From positions 62,001 to 126,000 of the forward strand of contig NZ_JOFJ01000014.1 in the NCBI RefSeq assembly GCF_000718255.1: a stretch of DNA of 64,000 nt, written 5' to 3'. The translations under genes and the position numbers were made by a program. Position 1 is the first letter of the stretch. Each line of letters opens with the position of its first letter. Source of the stretch: Spirillospora albida (GTDB lineage Bacteria > Actinomycetota > Actinomycetes > Streptosporangiales > Streptosporangiaceae). The notes beneath the pieces are model-generated. The model saw only the letters and a list, made by a program, of their open reading frames with translations. It had not been told where the DNA came from and made no database searches. Below, in pieces: positions 57,841 to 64,000 of the stretch.

Positions 57841-59318
57841 CCGGCCTTCAGGCCGGGGGTGGAGGCCCGCGCTGGGAGGGCCGTCAGGCCCGAGCAGTGC
57901 CTTGACCGGGACGGCTCTGCCGCTCGATGTACCGCTTCACGAGGTGAACACTTCGCGCCGAAACTTCGTTATTGCACGGAAATCAAATGGACATGTGTCG
58001 CGAAACGCAATGTCCACCAGTACGGATACCTTCAAGATTTGCCATTTGCCGATGGTACGGTGCTCTTCGTGCAGCTCCGTTACAACTTCCGCGTCTATCC
58101 GACGCCCGGCCAGCGGATCGAGCTGGCTCGGGCGTTCGGGTGCGCGCGGGTGGTGTTCAACGACGGGCTGCGCCTGCGGCAGGAAGCCCGCGAGCGGGGT
58201 TTGCCGTACGTCTCGGACGCCGAGCTGTCCAAGCAAGTCATCACCGAGGCCAAGCTGACCCCGGAACGGGCGTGGCTGGGCGAGGTGTCGTCGGTGGTGC
58301 TCCAGCAGGCGCTGGCCGACCTGAATACCGCGTACCGTAACTTCTTCAACTCCGTGTCGGGTAAGCGCAGGGGCCGCAAGATGGCGCCGCCGCGGTTCCG
58401 GTCGCATAAGGACAACCGGCAGGCGATCCGGTTCACGAAGAACTCCCGGTTCCGCGTGTTGGACAACGGCCGGCTCAGGTTGCCGAAGATCGGCGACCTT
58501 GCGGTGCGCTGGTCGCGGTCGCTGCCGTCGGAGGCGTCGAGCGTGACGATCGTCAAGGACGCGGCGGGGCGGTACTTCGCCTCGTTCGTCGTCCAGGCCA
58601 CCGACGATCCGTTGCCCGAGCTGGACTCGCGGGTCGGCATCGATCTGGGGCTGACGCACTTCGCGGTGCTGTCGGACGGCACGAAGGTCACGGCGCCGAA
58701 GTTCCTGCGCCGCGCCGCGCGCAAGCTCAAGCGGCTGCAACAGGCGCTTGCGCGCAAGCAGAAGGGCTCGAACAGGCGCAAGAAGGCGGTCGTCAAGGTC
58801 GCTCGCGCCCATGCGCGGGTGGCCGATACCCGGCGGGACTGGCAGCACAAGCTGTCCACGGCGATCATCCGCGAGAACCAAGCGGTGTACGTCGAGGACC
58901 TGTGCGTCGTCGGTCTCGGCCGGACCCGGCTCGCCAAATCGGTCCACGATGCCGGGTGGGCCGGCTTCACCGCGATGCTGGAGTACAAGGCCGCCCGGTG
59001 GGGGCGGACGTTCGGCCGGGTGGATCGGTTCTTCCCCTCCACCCGAATGTGCTCGGCGTGTGGCCGGATCAACGAGAAGATGGCGCTCAACGTCCGAGCG
59101 TGGGACTGCCCCTGCGGCGCGGCCCACGACCGGGACGTCAACGCCGCCATCAACGTGCTCGCCGCCGGACAGGCGGAGAGGGAAAACGACCGTCGAGCGC
59201 ACGTAAGACCGGGACTCGTCCCGGCGGCGCGCAACGAAACGGTAACCCACCCGGACGCTGCGTGTCCCACGCGCAACGTGGAGGGAATCTCCGCCCTTCA
59301 GGGCGGAGAGGATGTCAA
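57841..59318 (+). mobile_element. IS200/IS605-family element, solo-tnpB (IS1341) type
   Basis: A single tnpB gene with AT-richer flanks, ending at the right in the hairpin CTCCGCCC-TTCA-GGGCGGAG (59289-59308) and GAGGATGTCAA, the right-end style of actinomycete IS605 elements. No tnpA is present. On the left are a hairpin TGGACAT...ATGTCCA (57988-58016) in low-GC sequence, and farther out CCGGCC-TTCA-GGCCGG (57841-57856) with the same TTCA loop. The exact left end is uncertain (between 57841 and about 57985). Base composition of 57940-58060 is clearly lower in GC than the surroundings, a sign of transfer. Confidence 0.75.
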
Positions 59319-59361
59319 TCCCCGTCGTACGCCTTCCGGAGCGCGGCGATGTCGAGCTTGA
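58069..59361 (+). CDS. tnpB: TnpB, RNA-guided nuclease of IS605-type element
   Basis: 430 residues starting VQLRYNFRVYPTPGQR from GTG 58069 (GTG 58060 is an alternative). RuvC-like catalytic residues are D192 (GIDLGLTHF), E276 (YVEDLCVVGL) and D356 (HDRDVNAAIN); the zinc finger is C328-xx-C331 with C347-x-C349. All are present, so the nuclease looks intact. TnpB proteins cut DNA guided by a right-end RNA (omega/reRNA). The reading frame has no stop inside the element and runs 43 bases into the neighbouring VOC gene before TGA, adding about 14 chance residues. Confidence 0.9.
   Translation: MQLRYNFRVYPTPGQRIELARAFGCARVVFNDGLRLRQEARERGLPYVSDAELSKQVITEAKLTPERAWLGEVSSVVLQQALADLNTAYRNFFNSVSGKRRGRKMAPPRFRSHKDNRQAIRFTKNSRFRVLDNGRLRLPKIGDLAVRWSRSLPSEASSVTIVKDAAGRYFASFVVQATDDPLPELDSRVGIDLGLTHFAVLSDGTKVTAPKFLRRAARKLKRLQQALARKQKGSNRRKKAVVKVARAHARVADTRRDWQHKLSTAIIRENQAVYVEDLCVVGLGRTRLAKSVHDAGWAGFTAMLEYKAARWGRTFGRVDRFFPSTRMCSACGRINEKMALNVRAWDCPCGAAHDRDVNAAINVLAAGQAERENDRRAHVRPGLVPAARNETVTHPDAACPTRNVEGISALQGGEDVNPRRTPSGARRCRA
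59289..59338 (+). ncRNA. Predicted 3' end of TnpB omega/reRNA with adjoining guide
   Basis: By analogy with ISDra2, the guide RNA overlaps the 3' end of tnpB, includes the right-end hairpin (59289-59308), and takes its guide from DNA just past the element. The guide would start at about 59319 with TCCCCGTCGTACGCC, which lies in the VOC gene's final codons. The 5' end cannot be seen. Confidence 0.4.
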
Positions 59362-59794
59362 CCATCTTCATCATCGCGTCCAGGACGCGCGCGACCTTGG
59401 CCGGGTCGGGGTCGGCGACCATCTCCATGTAGGCCGTCGGGATGATCTGCCACGACACGCCGTACCTGTCCTTGAGCCAGCCGCACTGCGACTCCTCGCC
59501 GCCCTCGCCGAGCCTGCTCCAGTAGGAGTCGACCTCCGCCTGGTCGTCGCAGAAGACCTGGAACGACACGGCCTCGCTGAACGTGAAGAGCGGGCCGCCG
59601 TTCAGGGCCATGAACGACGAGCCGTTGATCTCGAACTCGATCGCCATGACCGCCCCCGTCTCGCCGGGGGTGGCGTCGGTGTTGCGGATCACCTGCCCGA
59701 TCCTGCCGTCCGGGAAGATCGAGGTGTAGTGGTCCACCGCCTCCTCCGCCTGGTCGTCGAACCACAGGCACGTGGTGATTCCGGTGCGGGCCAT
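59315..59794 (-). CDS. VOC/PhnB-like family protein (3-demethylubiquinone-9 3-O-methyltransferase-like fold)
   Basis: 159 residues of the PhnB/glyoxalase-like family: GITTCLWFDDQAEEAVDHYTSIFP, AVMAIEFEINGSSFMALNGG, FSEAVSFQVFCDDQAEVDSYW, GWLKDRYGVSWQIIP and the tail MMKMVKLDIAALRKAYDGD. ATG 59794 has GGAGG six bases upstream. The stop codon TGA (59317-59315) overlaps the inferred right end of the IS element, so the element may supply or preserve the stop. Function of the family is uncertain. Confidence 0.88.
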   Translation of the reverse strand: MARTGITTCLWFDDQAEEAVDHYTSIFPDGRIGQVIRNTDATPGETGAVMAIEFEINGSSFMALNGGPLFTFSEAVSFQVFCDDQAEVDSYWSRLGEGGEESQCGWLKDRYGVSWQIIPTAYMEMVADPDPAKVARVLDAMMKMVKLDIAALRKAYDGD

Positions 59795-59937
59795 CGTTGC
59801 CTCCAAGGTCGGGTGTGGCCTTCACCCGGTACCGACACCTTCCGGCGCGGGAACTCATCGGCGCGGCCGGGACTGTCACCGCCTCGACAGATTATTACTC
59901 ATTGTGACTTCAGCGCCACTGTGCATGACTGGACGGC

Positions 59938-60912
59938 GTGACAGAAACGATCGCCGGCTCCGGCGTCCTCCGCACGGGCGCCCACCGCTCCCCCGGCTTC
60001 GCAGAACGGCCGTGGGGGGACGACGCCCACCCTCCGCTCTACTCCCCGGGGCCCGTGCGGACCGACGACGCGCTCGCCGCCGAGGTCGGCCGCCGTCTCG
60101 CCGCGTGGGAGCGGGAGAACGGCCTGCCCGCCGGACGCGGCGAACCGGCTCTCGGGCGGCTCGCCGTCCTCGCCCACCCCGGCACGGACGATCCCGACCT
60201 GCTGCTCCTCGCCGCGCAGTTCTGCACGGCGTGGCGGGCGCTCGCCGCCCGTCCCGGCGATCCGGCGGCGCGCCTCGCGGCGCTGCCGGCGGCGCTGGAC
60301 GGGCCCCCGCCCGCCGACCGGTACGCGCGGGAGCCGGAGGAGGCCGTCGCGGCCGATCCCGCGCTCCGCGCGCTCGGCTCCGCGGTCGCGCATCTGCGCG
60401 GCCACGCGACCCCGTCGCAGGTCATGCGCGTCCGCTCCGCGACCTTCCAGCTCGCCGCGAGCGGGGCGGCGGAGCCGACGGGCGCGCCGCCGCCGGTGTG
60501 GCGCCGCCTCACCGCCCTGCGCCTGGCGTTCCCGGCACCGGTGCTCATCGACGTCGTCGACGGCTACCGGCTCGACGCCGACCTCTTCGCCGACCCGCGC
60601 GTGCAGCGGGCCCTGGTCTGCGCGGGGACGGCGGCCGGTCTCGTGCACGACCTGCACGCGGCGGAGCGCGACCCCGCGCACGGCGGCGCCGTCCGGCTGA
60701 TCGCGGCCGAGGAGGGCCACCCGCCGCCGGACGCGATCCGCGCGGCCGTCGCCCTGCACAACGGCCTCGTCCGCGACTTCGAGGACGCCCGCCGCCGGCT
60801 CGCCGCCGCGCTCCCGTCGGCGGAGCTGCGGCGGTTCCTGCACGGCGTGCAGGGCTGGCTGGGCGGATTCACCGAATGGCACCGCTCCGGCGGCGCGCGC
60901 CCCCGCGCGTGA
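59938..60912 (+). CDS. Terpene-cyclase-fold protein without the Asp-rich motif (2-MIB synthase/encapsulin-cargo-like)
   Basis: 324 residues. The N-terminal segment HPPLYSPGPVRTDDALAAEV plus GRRLAAWERENGL resembles 2-methylisoborneol synthase and related family-2-encapsulin cargo cyclases. LAHPGTDDPDLLLLAAQFCTAW aligns with the helix leading to DDxxD, but the following DDYYCDE-type metal motif is replaced by RALAARPGDPA. The NSE-like region reads VHDLHAAERDPAHGGAVRLIA, with Asn and Ser lost. A Mg2+-dependent cyclase is therefore unlikely; a binding or scaffold role is possible. GTG 59938 is the start. Assignment is from patterns alone. Confidence 0.55.
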   Translation: MTETIAGSGVLRTGAHRSPGFAERPWGDDAHPPLYSPGPVRTDDALAAEVGRRLAAWERENGLPAGRGEPALGRLAVLAHPGTDDPDLLLLAAQFCTAWRALAARPGDPAARLAALPAALDGPPPADRYAREPEEAVAADPALRALGSAVAHLRGHATPSQVMRVRSATFQLAASGAAEPTGAPPPVWRRLTALRLAFPAPVLIDVVDGYRLDADLFADPRVQRALVCAGTAAGLVHDLHAAERDPAHGGAVRLIAAEEGHPPPDAIRAAVALHNGLVRDFEDARRRLAAALPSAELRRFLHGVQGWLGGFTEWHRSGGARPRA

Positions 60913-61012
60913 CCGCCAGGCCCGGCACGCCCCAGGACCCACCGGGTCGACAGAAACCACGGGGTGAATGGGACGCCGTGTCAGCGGCGGGGGGCCGGGT
61001 CGGCGGGGGTGT

Positions 61013-61046
61013 GGGGTCAGTGGGGGTGCGGGGTCAGTGGGGGCGC
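61013..61046. repeat. Two-copy 17-bp direct repeat at the end of the TusA-like gene
   Basis: GGGGTCAGTGGGGGTGC (61013-61029) is followed directly by GGGGTCAGTGGGGGCGC (61030-61046). The second copy contains the TusA stop codon and its last two codons; the first is a short tandem duplication downstream. Confidence 0.8.
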
Positions 61047-61306
61047 CAGGGCGATGCCGGGTCGGTCGGCCGGGCGTCGGCGGCGACCCGAAGGCCGTAG
61101 GTGGGGGCGTCGGCGGCGACCGGGCCGAGGTACTCGTGGCCGGTGAGGTGGCACCAGGCGGGCAGGTCGATCGGCGCGGCCGGGTCGTGGGCGACGAGGT
61201 GCACGACCGTCCCGGGCTCCAGGGGGGCGAGGTGGCCGCGCAGCTCCAGCAGCAGGCGGACGCAGGCTTTGTGACCGCCGTCGATCAGTACCGGATCAGC
61301 ACGCAT
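61034..61306 (-). CDS. TusA-family sulfurtransferase/sulfur-carrier-like protein
   Basis: 90 residues: VLIDGGHKACVRLLLELRGH, LAPLEPGTVVHLVAHDPAAP, IDLPAWCHLTGHEYLGPV. This is the actinomycete form of the TusA/SirA fold, with the Cys of KACVRL at the usual sulfur-carrying position and an extra Cys in PAWCHLTGH. It may pass persulfide sulfur to an unknown acceptor. ATG 61306 follows AAGGGGGACG. The sequence just after the stop repeats the gene end (see 61013-61046). Confidence 0.82.
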   Translation of the reverse strand: MRADPVLIDGGHKACVRLLLELRGHLAPLEPGTVVHLVAHDPAAPIDLPAWCHLTGHEYLGPVAADAPTYGLRVAADARPTDPASPWRPH

Positions 61307-61652
61307 CCGTCCCCCTTCGCCCCTCTGGTGGTGAAATATACGGCTTCGTCCGCCTGATGGCTCACCCCGGGCGGCGGACGGCCCGGTGCGCGGGGGTGCC
61401 GCGGCGTTCTCAAACCTCCGCCGTACGGCGATAAATCGGAATGGTCCGCGCTCGCACCCCTTCGCTGGGACATTCGGGGCGTGGCCGGGATGCCGTCTTG
61501 ACGCGAAGCGGAGTGTCGCGGGGGGATCACCTTCCGAAATTTGACCCTTTCTTTCAGATTTCGTCCGGCTTTGAGGCTTACAGTCGCAGGAGTCCCCCGG
61601 ATCGACGTCCAGTGATCGCCGTCCAGCCGGACCTGAACTTTGGGGCGAGCCG
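61307..61652. other. 346-bp divergent intergenic region
   Basis: Between the TusA-like gene (minus) and a STAS gene (plus). It holds patches of lower GC (for example GTGAAATATACGG at 61332-61344, CCGAAATTTGACCC near 61534 and TTCTTTCAGATTTC) suitable for two promoters, and GCCGTACGGC, a 10-bp palindrome. No coding capacity with ribosome site and no clear consensus promoter was found. Confidence 0.5.
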
Positions 61653-62012
61653 ATGAACCTCGGACCAGCTCGTGTGGAGCGCACGGCGACCTGCGGTGTG
61701 CTGTCCTTCCCCGCCGAAGTCGACCTGAGCAACGGAGAGGCGATCCTCGGCCAGTCCGAGCGGCTGCTCGCGGCCGGGGTGCCCGCGCTCATCCTCGACC
61801 TCACCGCCTGCGCGTTCTGCGATTCCAGCGGCCTCAACGTGATCCTGCGCTCCCAGGCGCGCGCGTCCGAGCTCGGCATCCCGATGTGGGTGGTGCTGCC
61901 GCACCGCGGCATCGTCCGGCGGGTCTCGGACGTCGCCGGGCTGCCGCGCCGCGTCGCCATCGCCCCGGACGTCGCGACCGCCCGAGAGGCCCTCGCCGTC
62001 CCCGCCCGCTGA
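61653..62012 (+). CDS. STAS-domain anti-sigma factor antagonist (RsbV/SpoIIAA-like)
   Basis: 119 residues: GVLSFPAEVDLSNGEAILGQ, ALILDLTACAFCDSSGLNVI with the conserved D-S-S-G-L phosphorylation site intact, and a normal C-terminal helix (DVATAREALAV). It should bind an anti-sigma kinase when dephosphorylated by a SpoIIE phosphatase; two such phosphatases are encoded in the window. ATG 61653 is preceded by GGGGCGAG. Compare the Ser-less STAS at 40139-40507. Confidence 0.9.
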   Translation: MNLGPARVERTATCGVLSFPAEVDLSNGEAILGQSERLLAAGVPALILDLTACAFCDSSGLNVILRSQARASELGIPMWVVLPHRGIVRRVSDVAGLPRRVAIAPDVATAREALAVPAR

Positions 62013-62198
62013 CCGCCGCCCCGGTTCCTTTGCGCGATCTCGCCCCGGCCGGGATGCGCGGGAGGGACGGGACGGGGCATGGATGCCTGCGGAAAGATCA
62101 GCGACCGGGGGGCGGCACATGGACCGGGCGACCGCGGGCACGCGAGACCCGCGCACCTCCTCGCGTCCCGGGCGGGACGGGTCGTGCGCGGGTCACGG

Positions 62199-63041
62199 TC
62201 AGAGCGAGCGGCAGGCGGAGAACACCTCGCCGAGGCCCTCGCGGTCGATGACGGCCCGCAGCCGCGGCGGCAGGCCCGGCAGCGACAGGCAGCCGCCCTC
62301 CGCCGCCACCCGCCAGCGGATGCCGAGCAGGATCGGCAGCGGGTCGCAGCGGATCCCGAGCCGGTCCCCCATCCGCACCATGAGGTGCCGCAGGTTCCCC
62401 TCCACCAGCGTCGTCAGCGTCTCGCCGAGGCGCCGCACGGTGCGCTGGTCGAGCGTCCCGGACAGGTGCACCACGGTGTGGTCGCCGTCCCCGGCGTCCA
62501 CGGTGGTGATGTCCAGCGACGGCCCGGGTAAGCCCCCGGGCGGCCCCGGGCTGAGCGACAGCCCGGTATCGCCGGGATGCAGGGCGCGGATCGCGTCCAG
62601 GACGTGGGTCGTGTCCGCGTCGGCCATCGGACGCTCGGGGACCGGCGCGGCCGTCGCCGTCCGCACGTCGGGGAACACCGGGACGAGCGCGGCGAGGCCC
62701 GTGTCGTGCAGGGCGCGCCGCACGTGCGCCTCCTCCGGCACCACCACGCGCAGCGGGCACCCGAGCAGCTGCGCCCGGGTCTCGGTGCGCGCCAGCAGGA
62801 CGAGCCCCGCGGCGTCGAGCAGGACGGCCTCACCGAAGTCGAGGACGACGCCCCTGCGCCGCCGCGCTCCGCCGGCCGGTCCGGCGGGACGAGGCGGCGG
62901 CGCCGCCGCCAGCGCCAGCGCGCGGCACACCCCGTCCCGGATGCCCGCGTAGTTCCGCCAGCCGATCTGCGCCGGCAGGCGCAGGACGAGGAAGCCGCCC
63001 CGCTCGGTGATGGCCAGGTCCGGCGCGGTCGTGTCCTTCAC
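62199..63041 (-). CDS. Double STAS-like protein
   Basis: 280 residues. The first half (LVLRLPAQIGWRNYAGIRDG, VVLDFGEAVLLDAAGLVLLARTETRAQ, PLRVVVPEEAHVRRALHDTGL) is a STAS fold with L-D-A-A-G-L instead of the Ser motif. The second half (SLDITTVDAGDGDHTVVHLSGTLD..., RHLMVRMGDRLGI, ARGL-like GLPPRLRAVIDREGLGEVF) is a second, more diverged STAS domain. Neither keeps a phospho-Ser. It starts at GTG 63041, four bp after the previous gene's stop. A partner-binding regulator of the anti-sigma network is the best guess. Confidence 0.65.
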   Translation of the reverse strand: MKDTTAPDLAITERGGFLVLRLPAQIGWRNYAGIRDGVCRALALAAAPPPRPAGPAGGARRRRGVVLDFGEAVLLDAAGLVLLARTETRAQLLGCPLRVVVPEEAHVRRALHDTGLAALVPVFPDVRTATAAPVPERPMADADTTHVLDAIRALHPGDTGLSLSPGPPGGLPGPSLDITTVDAGDGDHTVVHLSGTLDQRTVRRLGETLTTLVEGNLRHLMVRMGDRLGIRCDPLPILLGIRWRVAAEGGCLSLPGLPPRLRAVIDREGLGEVFSACRSL

Positions 63042-63044
63042 GGG

Positions 63045-63428
63045 TCACATCCCGATCGGGGTGCCCGCGCCGGCGCGGGCACGGCCGGACGCGGCGGGAC
63101 GGGAGGCGGGAGCGCGGCCGCCCGGCGGCCGCGGCGCGCGGAGCGGCGGCCTGAGCGCGGGCCGGGCACCGCCCGGACCGGTCATGGACGGCGGGCGGGC
63201 GGTGAACGGCGGGCGGGCTCCCCGCTGGACGCCGGTCAGCCGGGACGCCGCGAGCCGCTCGATGGTCCGCTCGTCGGGCCGCACGCCGAGGTGGGTGCAG
63301 CAGCACCACAGGTCGTCCACGCAGCGCCGCACGTGTTCGGCCGGGATGTCGGCGAAGCGGGCGCGCAGCCGCGCGACGAGGGCGTCGCGCGCCGGTACGA
63401 CCGATGGTGACGTCTTCCTGCGCTCCAC
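63045..63428 (-). CDS. Three-helix-bundle dimerization domain protein with proline/arginine-rich tail
   Basis: 127 residues. The N-terminal 60 (ARDALVARLRARFADIPAEH, VRRCVDDLWCCCTHLGVRPD, ERTIERLAASRLTGV) match the small three-helix dimerization domain common in actinomycetes. The rest is a low-complexity Pro/Arg/Gly/Ala tail. GTG 63428 has GGAGGG three bases away. A 23-bp perfect palindrome begins 18 bp upstream. It is probably co-transcribed with the double-STAS gene. Confidence 0.7.
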   Translation of the reverse strand: MERRKTSPSVVPARDALVARLRARFADIPAEHVRRCVDDLWCCCTHLGVRPDERTIERLAASRLTGVQRGARPPFTARPPSMTGPGGARPALRPPLRAPRPPGGRAPASRPAASGRARAGAGTPIGM

Positions 63429-63445
63429 TGTCCCTCCGATCGCTG

Positions 63446-63468
63446 CGGACGAAATGGCATTTCGTCCG
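63446..63468. promoter_or_regulatory. 23-bp perfect palindrome, likely operator
   Basis: CGGACGAAATG-G-CATTTCGTCCG: 11-bp perfect arms around one base, immediately upstream of the minus-strand GTG 63428. A one-base centre is unsuitable for an RNA hairpin loop and typical of a dimer-binding DNA site. Confidence 0.6.
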
Positions 63469-63790
63469 ATGTGTCATCGTCTGCCGGTTGGCAGGCTTTG
63501 TGGTTGGAAAGGACCTACCCGGGACAAGCGCCAGAAAAAGCGGCCCGGATAAAAACAGGGACATGACACGGCCGCCGCGTGGCAAGCATTGTCGCCCCGG
63601 AGCACCTGTTTGGCGGCACTGCGCGACACTGTTTTTCCGTTTCTTATGGCGGTTTTTAGTCGGTGCTTGCCGACCGTGCGCTTCATCGACTTCTTTAACG
63701 GATGGTTGCCCGCGCGGCGCGGGCCGGGAGCGGCCCCGGCGGGAACGGCTCATGGAGAAGGGATTCCATCGGCGTCGGGAGGACAGGACG
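63469..63790. other. Intergenic region upstream of the maltokinase gene
   Basis: With 63429-63468 this makes a 362-bp gap. It is AT-richer than the window average (GCCAGAAAAAGCGG, GGATAAAAACAGGG, CTGTTTTTCCGTTTCTTATG, TTTTTAGTCGG, TTCTTTAACGG), so it probably contains promoters, but no confident -35/-10 pair and no RNA family were recognised. An in-frame ATG at 63752 may extend the maltokinase. Confidence 0.5.
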
Positions 63791-64000
63791 GTGCTGCCAC
63801 GCGAACACGTACTCACCCGCGATCTCGCCGAATGGCTGCCGAGGCAGCACTGGTTCGGCGGCGAGGACGGCCCCGTCCTCGGGGTCTCGATCGGTGCCGC
63901 GACCGAGCTGGTGCCCGGCGACCCGGGCCTGCACCATCTCGTCCTGGACGTGCGGCGGGGCACCGGCGCCGACCGGTACCAGGTGCTGCTCGGCGTGCGC
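63791..64000 (+). CDS. Maltokinase (Mak/Pep2), N-terminal cap region, cut by window edge
   Basis: 70 residues are visible: VLPREHVLTRDLAEWLPRQHWFGG, then VLGVSIGAATELVPGDPGLH and LDVRRGTGADRYQVLLGVR. This is the N-terminal cap of actinobacterial maltokinases, which phosphorylate maltose to maltose-1-phosphate for GlgE alpha-glucan synthesis. GTG 63791 has GGGAGGA about eight bases upstream; ATG 63752, in frame, is the alternative start. TreS/GlgE genes would be expected just outside the window. Confidence 0.82.
   Translation, partial: MLPREHVLTRDLAEWLPRQHWFGGEDGPVLGVSIGAATELVPGDPGLHHLVLDVRRGTGADRYQVLLGVR

Noticed and set aside
61465..61485. GGGACATTCGGGGC in the TusA/STAS gap, resembling a DosR half site.
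   Set aside because: The right arm is not complementary to the left, so there is no palindrome.
1..64000. CRISPR arrays or rRNA genes.
   Set aside because: No regularly spaced 25-40 bp repeats with unique spacers and no rRNA-like sequence were found; the only regular repeat is the 276-bp coding HAMP array.

Overview
This is a GC-rich chromosomal window with strong third-position G/C bias, many GTG starts and 4-bp ATGA/GTGA gene overlaps. It carries a Gly-Cys-Val tRNA cluster, DUF1918 and DUF5753 proteins, F420-type LLM oxidoreductases, a maltokinase start and CtpI/CtpF-like P-type ATPases. Together these point to a filamentous actinomycete, plausibly Thermomonosporaceae/Streptosporangiales (Actinomadura-like). 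The genus is inferred; no rRNA is present.

Layout. 1-3.1 kb: a cut LLM oxidoreductase, a universal stress protein, a CHAP amidase and three tRNAs. 3.1-10.1 kb: a nine-gene, fully overlapping minus-strand operon for a group 3b-type cytosolic [NiFe] hydrogenase (HypC-like chaperone, EamA transporter, DUF6390-like protein, cyclic-nucleotide-binding protein, gamma, small and large subunits, maturation protease, beta subunit), with a DosR/DevR-type palindrome just upstream. 10.1-19.3 kb: a stress and ion-transport island (protease remnant, tandem-USP protein, DUF1918, two P-type ATPases) with further DosR-type boxes. 19.4-21.6 kb: a basic repeat protein, a hydrolase, an internally deleted thioesterase pseudogene and a small membrane protein.

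21.6-30.8 kb is the most striking part. It is a compact YcaO (azoline-type) RiPP locus: a 31-residue precursor-like peptide with a near-perfect Shine-Dalgarno, a ThiF-like partner protein, a CocE/S15-family protein lacking its nucleophilic Ser, two paralogous YcaO proteins, a FecCD-type ABC importer and a divergent EntS-like MFS exporter. The shared promoter region holds a 15-bp Zur-like operator overlapping a TTGACA-17-TTTGAT promoter. The simplest model is a zinc-responsive, ribosomally made metallophore with its own export and re-import. This is inference from gene content and the operator.

30.8-44.6 kb: NmrA-like and DoxX-like proteins, a third P-type ATPase behind two DosR-type boxes, a CoA-transferase family protein, a response regulator/kinase/phosphatase operon, a STAS protein, an LLM oxidoreductase, an N-terminally truncated NarK with DosR-type boxes, a DUF6544 protein and an alcohol dehydrogenase. 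44.8-57.8 kb: a signalling block with a giant HAMP-array hybrid kinase, an ANTAR-like/PAS/SpoIIE phosphatase, a truncated NarL regulator, an unusual XRE-DUF5753-PP2C fusion and two tandem Ser/Thr kinases with PQQ-type beta-propellers. 57.8-64 kb: a solo-TnpB IS605-type element that overlaps the end of a VOC gene, a degenerate terpene-cyclase-like protein, a TusA-family protein, STAS proteins and the start of a maltokinase.

Several genes match the mycobacterial hypoxia regulon in kind (hydrogenase 3, tandem USP, CtpF-like ATPase, NarK) and have DosR-type palindromes upstream, so a hypoxia/redox regulon island is likely. Several neighbours are decayed (CPBP protease, SRPBCC-like fragment, thioesterase, NarK, NarL), which marks this as a rearranging part of the chromosome.
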